From NCBI RefSeq assembly GCF_027244095.1, contig NC_069659.1, positions 90,951,501-91,015,500 on the forward strand: DNA of 64,000 bases, in the 5' to 3' direction. This document shows, piece after piece, positions 1 to 10,443 of the stretch; the first letter of the stretch is position 1, and each line of letters opens with the position of its first letter. Origin of the DNA: Hemicordylus capensis (Eukaryota; Chordata; Lepidosauria; Squamata; Cordylidae). A model generated the notes under the pieces. It saw nothing but the letters and a program-made list of their open reading frames with translations, was not told the DNA's origin and searched no databases. The position numbers and the translations under genes are program-made.

Positions 1-29
1 TGTTCCATACATGTAATGTTAGGAGAAAA

Positions 30-262
30 TACTAACTGAGAAGAGGCACCTTTCTTTTATATTAAACGGGGGAGACCCACTGGCTCCATCTAGCTGCAGC
101 ACAGCATCCCTCCATTGGCTGTTGCTGGTGTCACCCTTGTGTTTCTTCTTCGATTGTGAGCCCTTTGAGGTCAGGGGACCATCTTGTTGTTGTTGTTATT
201 CATTTTCTGTATAAACCGCTTTGACAACTTTTTGGTTGAACTTTTTTTTTTTTAAGCAGTAA
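30..262 (+). repeat. Lizard SINE with L2/CR1-like tail
   Basis: The copy starts ctaactgagaagaggcacc, passes the blocks gctgttgctggtgtc and gattgtgagcccttt, and ends in a tail like gtataaaccgctttg. The same ordered blocks recur at 24200, 37079 and 54351 (+) and at 2284, 54633 and 58122 (-). The tail resembles squamate L2/CR1-type 3' ends; the family name is not certain. Confidence 0.8.
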
Positions 263-1335
263 ATAGTAGGAGCAGGAGCAGGAGGACATTCAGGCTTTAA
301 ATTCTGAATTCCAAGGCCTGTATTTTGGGAAACGGCAGCACTTCATCTATTTCCGTACCCTTAAATGACACTTGGTTGGTACAGAACAGTTCAGGTGTCT
401 CAGAGGTGTTTGATAACAGATAAGGCTCTGTGCTGATGTGTTTTGATACTATTGTTGCTACCATGGGACACATTTACCATGGGACAGCACAATGGGTGCT
501 GCAGGGATAAGGGGATCATCTGTCCAGCGCTCAGAGAGGTGGGGGAAGTGAGTGGCATGGTTTCATTTCAAATGAGCCAGACTCAACATTACATCAACTG
601 AAGAGGAAAGGGGTGGTTTTAGGTTCACTTGAAAAGAAGTGGGAAGGCATCCCATCCCACTTCAAGCTTTGTGCTCAAACATGTTATGTTGGGCTTATTT
701 TATTTATCTACACATGTATCCTCAAAGTCTGAAGTGGTTTGGACTGCATTCATGAGATGGTCCTCTACCTAGAGTTAGCAGGAGATCCTTTATTCTTTCC
801 TTGAACTTTTTGGTAGAAACTAAGGCTAACAACTAGACCAAGGCAGCATTAGTGAAAACATCTTCCACCAGTGAAAGGATATTGGACTAGTTAGTTCTGC
901 TAAGTCGGGAATAAGCGTCACAGACTAGTGTTGCACCAATGTAACATGTTCCACTTGTGGTGCTCCTCCTGCTGGGAAGCCTCTTCTTCAGTCCATATAT
1001 AGAAATGATGCAAAGATACCTGCTGTCCTTGCTGTGTAAGCACAATGCTTGTGCTATTGGACCAAAACTGCAAGAGATTGCACAGCTTTGAGCATCTGCT
1101 CAGCTATGTGATCTCCTTGCATGGGTGCATCTTACTTTGCTGCACTCGTGTAGCATTGGTTTGAATGTCAGTCTAAGGCTACATTGACCATATGGTTCAA
1201 AGCATGAGACTTGGCCATTATTCCTGACCTGACAGCTTTGTACTATGTGGATGCAATCTAGAAATCTTTAGGCATGCCAAGCCCCACTGATAAAAATAAG
1301 TGGAACTGAACTATACATTTAAGTATAGTTCATAT

Positions 1336-1442
1336 TTCTCTCTCAGCCTAACCTACTTCACAGGGTTGTTGTGAGGAGAAACCTAAGTATGTAGTACACC
1401 ACTCTGGGCTCTTTGGAGGAAAAGCAGGATATAAAATGTTGT
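1336..1442 (+). repeat. tRNA/MIR-like squamate SINE, 3' part
   Basis: Contains cctacttcacagggttgttg, then gggctctttggaggaaaagc and a tail (ggatataaaatg). This is the 3' half of the family present in reverse at 10229-10443. Confidence 0.7.
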
Positions 1443-1974
1443 GGTTTTTTTAAGTGCTTGTGTCCTCCTGATTTCAGTAGGTTTTAGGTGTGCCCAGTAT
1501 TCTCTATAACTTATATGCTATATAGTTCTCTAGAACTATGCTGTACTTATATGCATAAATTCATCATATATACTTCACCACCCTACATAAAGGCATTATT
1601 TATGTCTAAATATAGTGAGAGACTTCGAGGAAAATCACTGAAAAGTGTCAGCATTTTCTCTGTGGGCTGATACTTCAAGCTTCATTTAAAACAGCATGAA
1701 AAGATCAGAACGCCTTGTGATGCCTCTCTAGGGGTTTCTTCTCAAGATGCACATTCCCCCCTTCAGTCTTTCTACATAATGTGTGAGTGAAATCCAGTGC
1801 ACAATGGATTGATAGGGCTGTTAAAAGAAGCCTTTGTCAAACACTGCACTATGCACAACCAGCTTCTTTAGCACTAGCAGAAATCTGAGGTACATTTCCA
1901 GTGAGGCGGGCAAAGCTGTGTGGCATAAATAGCTGCAGATATCCCAAGGTGAGTCCTGATGGGTTGTGAGTGTT

Positions 1975-2106
1975 CTCTGCGCCTCTGCGCCACTTAAAGT
2001 TGTTCTTTTGTGAACCACCCAGAGAACAATTTGTTATGGGGTGTCTAACAAATAAAGTTGTTATTAGTATTCGTATTCATATTCAGTTATTCATATTCGT
2101 ATTCTT
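1975..2106 (+). repeat. LINE/SINE 3' tail with A+T-rich microsatellite
   Basis: A tail-like segment (gtgaaccacccagagaac, then aataaagttgttatt) is followed by a degenerate tattca/tattcg run. This is the usual 3' end of a squamate L2/CR1-type retroposon; the 5' part is not recognisable. Confidence 0.55.
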
Positions 2107-2283
2107 AAAGGACACCTGAGAAAATAAAACACAGTTCGGTACAAAGAGAAAATGTTCCAGTGTTCTGTCTCACAGCTTCGTTAAGATAAAACCCTTTTTA
2201 TGTGTGCCTGCATGTACCTATGTCGGTAACAATGAGAAAATTGTTTTATCCACTCCATAGCAAAGGTGTATTAGTACTAAAAG

Positions 2284-2508
2284 TAGGTACCACTTTTCAA
2301 CAAGCAAGTCCTCAAAGCAGTTTAGATATAAAAAATAATAAGAAATTGGTTCCCTGTGCCTAAAGGGCTCACAATCTAAAAGAAAATGACACAGCAACAG
2401 CCACTGGAGGGATGCTGTGTTGGGGTTCAGTATGGCCCATTGCTCTCCCCTCCGCTTAATAAAAAGAAGATCATCACTTTGAAAGGTGCATCTTTGTCCA
2501 ATTAGCAT
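2284..2508 (-). repeat. Lizard SINE with L2/CR1-like tail (reverse copy)
   Basis: Reverse complement of the family at 30-262: gggctcacaatct, acagcaacagccactgg and aaaggtgcatctttg appear in the expected order. The chance frame at 2218-2508 lies inside it. Confidence 0.8.
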
Positions 2509-3334
2509 GGCTCATGGCATGACTATTGAACAGGGACTTTACTACTCACATGCTGAATGATGTCTATACTATAACTGTTGTGGGACCAATGTAGCACATG
2601 CATGGTATTAAGGTGCTTTCATACATGACACTAACATTGCTTTTTTTGTGTTCCCACCACTGTGGGGGAAGGTTAAACAGCAATGCTTTGATCAAAACTT
2701 AAGCATCCTGTCCTGCTTTAAATTTTTTAAAAAGAAAAGATCAGAAGTCTAATCATGCATGTCCTGAGTCATGTGTGCTCTGACCTGATTTTTTTAAAGG
2801 GTGTGACTTTCTATTGCTAGAAGTTGCTTTTGGAGAATGTACATGTCTGTGCTGTGAGACATTAGAAGGCTTGTAGGTTTATTTACTGACTAGGCTGAGA
2901 CTACATGTGTGAAATGGATTTCATGCTATATAAATATAAATATAAAGAGAGAGAGGGAGCAAGAGAGAGAAAGCGAGCCTGAAAAGGATTATATTAGAAT
3001 TGTGTCTTGTTCTTAAACTATTCACAGCTAATCTGGAACATTATAAATTAGCTATTAGCTATTTTTGTTTTGTGTCTGATTCTGTGTTCTGGTTTCCCAA
3101 ACGAAACTGTTTCTTGTTTCAGAATTTGCTGGAATTTTGACTTGGAGATTCGGATGCTGTGGTTTAAATTCAACTAAGTCTCTAACCCCTTGGATGCTAT
3201 GCTATCTAAATAATACTTGTTGGTTTGGTTTTATATACATCCTGCCCTTCCAGTGGTCAGGGCTGCATCCAAAAGGTGAACACACACATCCAGGCCATTT
3301 TTAGGAGGCACCAAGGAGAGCAATTGCCTCAGGT

Positions 3335-4090
3335 CCCACACATGGATGGCATCATCACAAACTATGCCATAGAAGTAATGTATTCCTCAATGGCATAGCT
3401 TGTATCCCTATGTATCTCTACAACTGTTCCAAATTTGGTTCAGATAAGTTAGATGGTTCACAAGTTAGCCCAGTTATGCCTCAAATGTTCATGTGCCCGC
3501 CATCTTGAATTGGGGTGGATGACATTATTACAAACTTCATCATTGAGGTGCCCCTATGTGTCACTCACTACAATTGCACCAAATTTTCAAATTTGGTTCA
3601 AATCAGTTAGACAGTCCACAACTTAGCCCACTTGCACTGCAGAAGTGTACGCATCCACCCTCTTGAATCAGGGTGGATTACATCATCACCAGTTATGCCA
3701 TTGAGGTGTCACTATGTGTCCCTACAAATGTAGCAAATTTGGTTCAAATCAGTTAGGCAGTTCACAAGTTAACCCACTTGTGCCTCAAATGTCTACGTGT
3801 CTGCCATCTTGAATTGGGGTGGATGACATTATCATAAACTACATCATTGCAGTATCCCTATGTGCCACTCACTACAATTGTACCAAATCAGTTAGACAGT
3901 CCACAAGTTAGCCCACTTGCACCTCAAACATTCATGCATCCACCATCTTGAATGGGAGTGGATTTCATCATCACAAACTACGCCGTTGGGGTGTCCCTAT
4001 GTATCCCTACAACTGTACCAAATTTGGTTCATATTGGCTCAAGCACTGCAAAGTTGATATTGGTGGGGACACAGACACACATGCACAGAA
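3335..4090. repeat. Tandem array of about 140-160-bp units
   Basis: The anchor catcttgaat or its variant recurs near 3501, 3659, 3805 and 3944, spaced 158, 146 and 139 bp. Each unit also carries caaatttggttcaaatcagt and a cccacttg block. About 4.5 diverged units are present, with a last partial unit ending in a gggacacagacacaca block. Such arrays often lie at LINE 3' ends; the parent element is not identified. Confidence 0.75.
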
Positions 4091-4127
4091 TGCCAGGTGA
4101 TCACATAAGCTTACTTTCCTTAAGGAA

Positions 4128-4240
4128 AGTAGGCTAAATATAAGGTAGCACCTTTGAGACTAACTAATATTTTAAAACATAAGCTTTTGTGGGTTATAAC
4201 CCACCTCCTCAGATCAGGATGAAAGCAAGAATGGTCAGTT
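4128..4240 (-). repeat. Retroposon 3' fragment with hammerhead-like core
   Basis: On the minus strand the fragment reads ctgagga, a perfect 7-bp hairpin arm pair (gtgggtt/aacccac), then aaaagcttatg and a conserved end like ttagtctcaaaggtgctacc. This is the layout of hammerhead-ribozyme-bearing repeats widespread in animals, often tied to Penelope-like elements. The expected gaaa is aaaa here. Family assignment is inferred. Confidence 0.5.
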
Positions 4241-4352
4241 ACAGACAGGTAGTGACAAACATTCTGTATACATTTAAAGGTAGTTACATCTATTATATAT
4301 TCGGAATAATTTGTTTGTTTGTATGTATGTATGTTTCTTTGTGCAAATAAAG

Positions 4353-4613
4353 TCATACTTCCTGATAACCTACAGATATCAAATTATGCACACACAATCC
4401 TGCTATTGAAATTAACTGAATGTGCTACTTTTTACACCAAAATATGTTCAGGGAAATTTTACATAATTTTTTGGTAGTTTTAAAAATAAATTCTGATTAT
4501 CATACTTCTCGATTACCTACAGATGACAAATTTTGCATGAACAATCCTGCCAGTTAAAGTAGTTCAATGCACTCCTTCATACACCAGAATATGCCTGGGG
4601 AAAGGTTTAATCT
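4353..4613. repeat. Two-unit direct tandem repeat, period 147 bp
   Basis: The block from tcatacttcctgataacct (4353) recurs as tcatacttctcgattacct at 4500, with matching internal words (aatcctgc, accagaatatg versus accaaaatatg). The two units are clearly diverged. The A+T-rich DNA to about 4860 shows nothing further. Confidence 0.65.
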
Positions 4614-5019
4614 TTTTTGCATTTTTAGAATTCTGAATATAATCATCATATTTCTGTTCTCAACAGCTTTTTTAATGATCAATAATTCCAAACTGACATC
4701 ATGCCCAAGAAAAGCAGAAAATCTTTCTCAGATTCAAATTAACTATGATTCAAATTTACCATATATGGATTCAATAAAATGAATAATGTTTGCCATTGAA
4801 ATCCTACAAATTTTAAACTGTTATTTTAATTCTCTTTTACAAGCACATTAACAAAAAATATATTATGTATATTAATTTCTTGAACTTTCCTATAAGTATA
4901 ATCTACCCAAAATGTCCTTGCCTGGTCAACAATGGGCCTCACCTACTAGTCTACAATATGTCAATGGTTTGGGACATAACAAAAGAGTGGAATTACCAAC
5001 TATATGCCTCTGTAATGTG

Positions 5020-5785
5020 CATATCTCAAAAAGGATATTGTAGAATTGAAAAGGGTACAGAAGAGGGCATCCAAGATTATCAGGGATCTAGAGCAGGGTT
5101 TCTCAACGTGTGGGTCCCCAGATGTTATTGGACTTCAGATCCCATAATCCCCAGCCCCAGTGGCCTTTGGATGGGAATTATGGGAGTTGAAGTCCAATTA
5201 CATCTAGGGACCCACACATTGAGAATCCCTGATCTAGAGCACCTTCCTTAGGAGGTAAGGCTCTAACACTTGGGGCTTTTTGGTTTAGGAAAAAGGCAAC
5301 TAAGGGGAGACATGATAGAGGTTTATAAAATTATGCATGGTGATAAGAGAGTAGATAGAAAGAAATTCTTCACCCTCTCTCATAACACTAGAACCAGGGG
5401 TCATCCCATGAAACTGAAGGTTGGGAAATTGAGGACCGACAAAAGGAAGTACTTCTTCACAAGCACATAATTAACTTAAGGAATTCTCTGTCACAGGGTG
5501 TGGTGATTGCCACTAGATTGAATGGCTTTAAGCGGGGCTTAGACAAATTCATGGAAGACAAGTCTATCAGTGGCTACTAGTCTTGATGGCTATAGGCTAC
5601 ATCCAGGTTCAGAGGCAGGATGATTCCAAGTACCAGTTGCAGGGGAGAAACAGCAGGAGAGGGGATATATCTTCATCGCTTGGTTGTGGGCTTCCCAGAG
5701 GTATCCGGTGGGCCATTGTAAGAAACAGCATGCTGGACTAGATAGACCTGTTTCAGCAAAGCTCTTTTTATGTTCTTTTGAAGAC
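5020..5785 (+). mobile_element. CR1-type LINE 3' fragment
   Basis: Frames here give the C-terminal end of a CR1 reverse transcriptase ORF, for example GDMIEVYKIMHG, SHNTRTRGHPMKLKVGKLR and KRKYFFTST within 5270-5470, followed by a 3' UTR typical of squamate CR1 (gctggactagatagacctg, gctctttttatgttct). The reading frame is broken, and a 138-bp hAT element is inserted at 5094-5231. It is a 5'-truncated dead copy. Confidence 0.85.
5094..5231. mobile_element. Short palindromic hAT element with 8-bp target duplication
   Basis: The whole 138-bp element folds back on itself. Its ends are CAGGGTTTCTCAACG and the complementary ATTGAGAATCCCTG. It is flanked by a perfect duplication, ATCTAGAG, at 5086-5093 and 5232-5239. 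End sequence and duplication length fit a non-autonomous hAT (Charlie-like) element. It sits inside the CR1 fragment, so it is the younger insertion. Confidence 0.92.
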
Positions 5786-7437
5786 AGCAGGCTGCTGTCT
5801 TGTTAGATTCTAGTGATCACCTATATAATGAGTTTAATATAAATAGGTCTAATTTTAGGGAAAGGGCTGCACAGTTGTCTAATATTTACAGAGATAGGTG
5901 GGGGCAATGGAATAATTTAAGTATAAAAATAATACCACATTGTAGATGTCCTGGGGTTTATTACTCAACAACAGAGAATTTCCATCATGAACAGCAAAGA
6001 GGTATAATTACCATCCATTCTAAAAGAAATATTTTCCAGTTGTAGCATCTACATGCAATACTGTTTGGCACATTTGCCCAGTTGCTACTCCACCATCTCG
6101 CATGTATTTCTTAAATTAATCACAAAATAAACATCATGGCATTTAATATATCATATAACTATCTCTTATCTAATCTATGCAATGCTGATGCCATATGGGC
6201 TGGGCAAACATCTTTTTTAAAAAAAAACTCATTCTAAAGATAAGTCTAACAGGAAATTGAATTTTCCCGATGATGGAAACTGATATCCAAGTGGAAATTC
6301 GAGGAGTAAAGCCTCTGAACCCTTTTTGCCCCATAAAGTTTATTTCCTGGGACACATTTGGTGCTTTCATACATTTCTTTCTTAAGTAGGCTGCAGACAG
6401 AATTCTCACTGTTGCTTTCTATTTTGCCAACTCACACTGGTTCTTCTAAAGTTACTTTGTTCAGGCAGCAGAAAGCTAAGCCTGTTTGTACCTATTATTA
6501 CTGCTCAGATGATAATAATAATAGTAATAGTAGTAGTAGTAGTAGTAATACCTATTATTGGTGGTCATATAAGATTCTGTTCAGATAAGAGAGGGAGGTT
6601 AAGAAGATCATAGATGTTACAAAGGTTGCCAACAGCCACTGCAACTCTACCTTCTCAAATGCTTTCTGTTTGCTAAGCCCATTTAATTTTAAAACTATAA
6701 TAATGATTTAGTAAAGTGGGTGGAAATGCATTAGTTACATAGGCTGAATTTGTCCACTATGCAGATGTCCATTGTTAGGACTGGCACATAATTCCCACAT
6801 GTATCCAGGGCCCACTCCAGATTTGGTTGAAGTGGTGGGCCCATTCTCACTGCCCCTCTTGTGGATGGACTCTGGCAGGCTTAATTTTAATAGGTACAGA
6901 CAGCAGGAGTAGGCAGCAACACTCCTCTCAGCATCAAGTGGCCAGAGCGCCATTTTAATTTCCCTATAATGATCCTGATCTAGCACCATTCCACAGTGGA
7001 GCATTATGGGTGCATTCTGGATTCATTACATTGGGGACACTGGGGGTGAATTAAAATGGCAGTTCCAGCTGCACTGAGAAGGGGAAAATATAAAGGGGGC
7101 TCATTAGTAGTATAGGCATCAGTGTTGGTGGTGTCTCCTAAGTTCTGGGGTCCTGACATTTGCCCAAGTACTGATGCCAAATATGGATAAAAGAATAAGA
7201 GAAACATCATCAAGCCAGACTTTTGTAAAACTTTCTTCTTCTCCCTGAAGCTTTGATTAGTGATGGATTAGTGATGTTATTTTCATGGCTGGCAATGATT
7301 TTTGCATTCATCAGATACAACAGGTTCATTTGGATGGAAAGGACTGTATTGCAAATATCTTGTTGTATAATCAGACTTTCCATGTTTAAAGGGTTGTTGT
7401 TTTTTTTAAATGGAGTGAAACACTATTAGTGTATCTA
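5786..7437. other. Intergenic DNA, no gene seen
   Basis: A+T-rich sequence with a small hairpin (5779-5801) and an (AGT)n run near 6519-6550. The short open frames have no recognisable domain or splice context. Confidence 0.6.
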
Positions 7438-7512
7438 GCAAAGTGTATCTAGTAATACATCCGTTTAATTGTTTCAACTGTATAATAATAGTCATTCACT
7501 CTGTTTAGAACC
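7438..7512 (+). repeat. 75-bp direct repeat, copy 1
   Basis: It begins gcaaagtgtatctagtaat and ends ctctgtttagaacc, and recurs at 7921-7995 with 7 differences in 75 positions and no gaps. It matches none of the other repeats in this window. Confidence 0.85.
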
Positions 7513-7920
7513 CTTTAAACATCAACTCCTTTTAGTAGAAATTAATCATGATCAGTAGCAAGACAGCCAGTTACACCAAGTCTGAATCTCTTCTTGACAT
7601 TTCATATATCCAAGGCAGCAGTGAGCAATTAGCAGATGGTGCTTCAGAGGTGGACTTGGAAGCCATATTTTCTGACTGAACCAGTTCCCCACTGGCCGGG
7701 AGCATCATTTCAGGGTTAGAGGCAAAGATGTTTTGGAAGCATAGAACAAGATTCAGCAAGGCTCAAAGGCCCATTTAGATGCATTCAAAGATACAAAACA
7801 AAAAACCTAGGGTACGATTGCTTGTAAACATGTTTACTGTTATTCTTTTCTTTAGCGTACCTCCAACTATCTGTAGTGACATTATCAACACAAGACTGCT
7901 GTACATCTCTTTATTTCTGA

Positions 7921-7995
7921 GCAAAGTGTATCTAGTAATAAGTCCATTTAATGCTTTCAACTTTATAATAATAGTCATCCACTCTGTTTAGAACC
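7921..7995 (+). repeat. 75-bp direct repeat, copy 2
   Basis: Partner of 7438-7512, exactly 483 bp downstream and about 91% identical. The intervening 408 bp show no repeat family I recognise. Confidence 0.85.
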
Positions 7996-8927
7996 AGTGA
8001 GCTTGCCAAAGATATACATTCTCTTGGGGAATAACCTTGTGGTTGGAAATATCAGGGAGTGGGGCTACGTCTCCTCCCTTCCTCCCTCTCTGCATGGTAT
8101 CCCTGCCATTGCTCTCTCCTTCACATTGGTCATTCCTAGCTCCTTGTCGCTGGGCACAACTGCATTCCACTGACTTTATGTTAGGGAATACATTCCAGGC
8201 TAACATAAGCTTAGCTTGCTACTTTCTCATATTTCATGGTAGAACATTACCATTTCCATCTGCAGCATCCACTGCTTGCTACAGTTAAGTACCCAATCCA
8301 AAGAGAAGGTGGCAGAGAGCAGAAGAGGTACGTTCAAACTGTTTCAGCCAGACACACATATTGACTCTTTCTTTCTCTCTTTCTCCCACATGAACTGTAC
8401 ATTCGACAGTAAAAGTCCTTACATTGTTTACAAGATGTTAGTCTTCTCATGAAATTCTCCCCACATTCAGCAAATATGGGGAGTGGGAGAGCGATGGTGC
8501 CCATTGGTTCAGCCTCCTGATGCTATTGTGTCTCCCAGGGAGGTTGCCAATGTCCTGTCTCTATAGGGCATGACCATGTAATTATCAGAGGCAGGCTAGC
8601 AGTCTTCCTCCCTTCCTCTGTGTTTGCTGAATGTAAGGAACATCCCATGAGAAGAAGGCTGATGTGCTGTGAGATACTGTATAGTTGTATTTTGAAGCAA
8701 ATCATAATGATTATAAGACGACATCCCCAAGTAATGGTGCATGGGAGGAAATCCTTTTGACTTCCTACGTAGGATTTGTTTTGGACTGTTATTCAAAAAT
8801 GAAAGAGGGTGTCAGTCTTGGAGTCTCCGATTCACCCCTTGAAAGTGGAAGCAAATAAGGTTTAACTTAATTTGGAGGTTATTATTCTACAATAAATAAT
8901 ATGACTAGCTGCTCTGTCTTTTTTATT

Positions 8928-9030
8928 GTTTGTTTGTTTGTTTGTTTGTTTGTTTGTTTGTTTGTTTAGCATATTTGTATGCCGCCCACTACTAAAGTCT
9001 TAAGGCAGTTTACAACCATAAAGCCATCTT
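8928..9030 (-). repeat. (TTTG)n with reverse retroposon tail
   Basis: A TTTG tetranucleotide run (about 8928-8968) is followed by catatttgtatgccgccc and aaggcagtttacaac, the reverse of the squamate retroposon 3' tail. Only the tail is recognisable. Confidence 0.65.
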
Positions 9031-9549
9031 TCCTTCTTGCCAGATATTACCAGTCCTGCGAAGTCAAACATCATCAATATTTCTCTTACTATTAAAATAT
9101 GCATGACATTGATCATTAACATCTAACTTTGCTTCTTTCTCTTTTGCAGTGAACAAAACCCTTCCATTTCTTTATATACACTAAATGACATAGCCAGAGA
9201 GACAATAACTTTCTGGGCTTCTTTATTCATGATTCTTAAACCGTTTTTCCCCCAGATGGATGCTTGACATCTTCCAAGTCTGAACCTTTAAAATATGTGT
9301 TTACAGTAGCTGAAAATTCTATCTTTAATCACAGAGGCCATGACTTACCAGCCTATTTTTGCAATATTACAGAATAACTCATTAAAATGTTAATGGCTCC
9401 TGTCAGGATTTATTGATCCTGATGTCAGCTACTCTCCAAATAATAAATGGTTGCTTTTTAAATTTTTATCTTTAGAACATAGCAAACGATAACTGTTCAA
9501 TATGAATTATCACAATCCAAGCAATGCTGGATAATGACAAGAAACAAGA

Positions 9550-9550
<1 letters not shown>

Positions 9551-9603
<53 letters not shown>
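9551..9603. repeat. (TA)n microsatellite
   Basis: An uninterrupted TA dinucleotide run of about 52 bp. Nothing gene-like lies between 9031 and 9550. Confidence 0.97.
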
Positions 9604-9605
<2 letters not shown>

Positions 9606-9997
9606 ACAGGGTCAAGCTGAAATATCACACTGAACATCAAGGCAGACCACAGACAATTTAGACATGTGAGGTAAGTATGAAGGAGCAGCTGGTGAGACTA
9701 GTAGGGCTATAGAACCAGGAGAGAAATCCAAAGTCAAAGATGCATAATTGTAGCAGGTAGGGTCAAAACCTGAGACAGAGTTTGTGAGGTGTATATCAAA
9801 GTGCTTTGTCAAACCAAGTGTGCTTACAAGAAAGGAAAACAGCAGAAAAAAGGGAAGGAGCAACTCATAGTAAGGAGGAAATGGACAAAGACAAGGAGCC
9901 AATCAAGCTATTTGGGCCCAGAGAAGGCCCCTGGTTTACTAAAGAGCTGCCCTGACTCCAGCCCAGCTCCTGGAGTGTCATTTGGTTCAAGTCTTCC

Positions 9998-10168
9998 CAG
10001 GGGCGTAGCTAAGGGAGAGGGGGCCTGTGGTCACCCCTCTCCCTGGTGGCCCCTTGGAGTGAGGGAGCTAATGAAGAAAATATGGAGGTATGGAACTGGG
10101 GGCCCCTCAGGAGCTGGAGGGGGGGCAGATTCTTTGAATCCATCTGCTCAATTATAGCTATGCCCCTG
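9998..10168. mobile_element. Short hAT element, CAGGGGYGTAGC family, copy 1
   Basis: The ends CAGGGGCGTAGCTA and TAGCTATGCCCCTG are inverted repeats. Internal blocks are shared with the copies at 28605 and 54933 (gggccc, ccctggtggcc, gaagaaaatatgg in reverse relation). No clear 8-bp duplication remains at this copy. Confidence 0.75.
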
Positions 10169-10228
10169 AGGGCAAGCCTCCACTGGCTGATTACCTTCAA
10201 TGCAGTTTAGAGAGCTGACATACTGGGT

Positions 10229-10443
10229 TTTTTGTTTGTTTGTTTGTTTTTTAACATTTGTATACAGCTCTTCCTCCAAGGAGCCCAGAGTACATAATTA
10301 AGTTTCTCCTCACAACAACCCTGTGAAGTAGGTTAGGCTGAGAGAGAAGTGACTGGCCCTGAGTCACCCAGCAGGTATCATGGCTGAATGGGGATTTGAC
10401 CTTGGGTCTCCTCGGTCCTAGTCCAGCACTCTAACTCCTGTGT
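10229..10443 (-). repeat. tRNA-derived (MIR-like) squamate SINE
   Basis: Reading in reverse, a tRNA B-box-like region is followed by the body. On the plus strand it appears as tgggtctcctcggtcctagt, ggggatttgacc, gtcacccagcag and aaccctgtgaagtaggttag, preceded by a tail with a TTTG run. The same family appears in part at 1336-1442. Confidence 0.75.

Noticed and set aside
3335-4090. CRISPR-like array
   Set aside because: The units are long, diverged and without spacers; it is a eukaryotic tandem repeat.
5270-5470. Conserved-looking 66-residue frame
   Set aside because: It is the C-terminal end of a dead CR1 LINE ORF, not a host gene.
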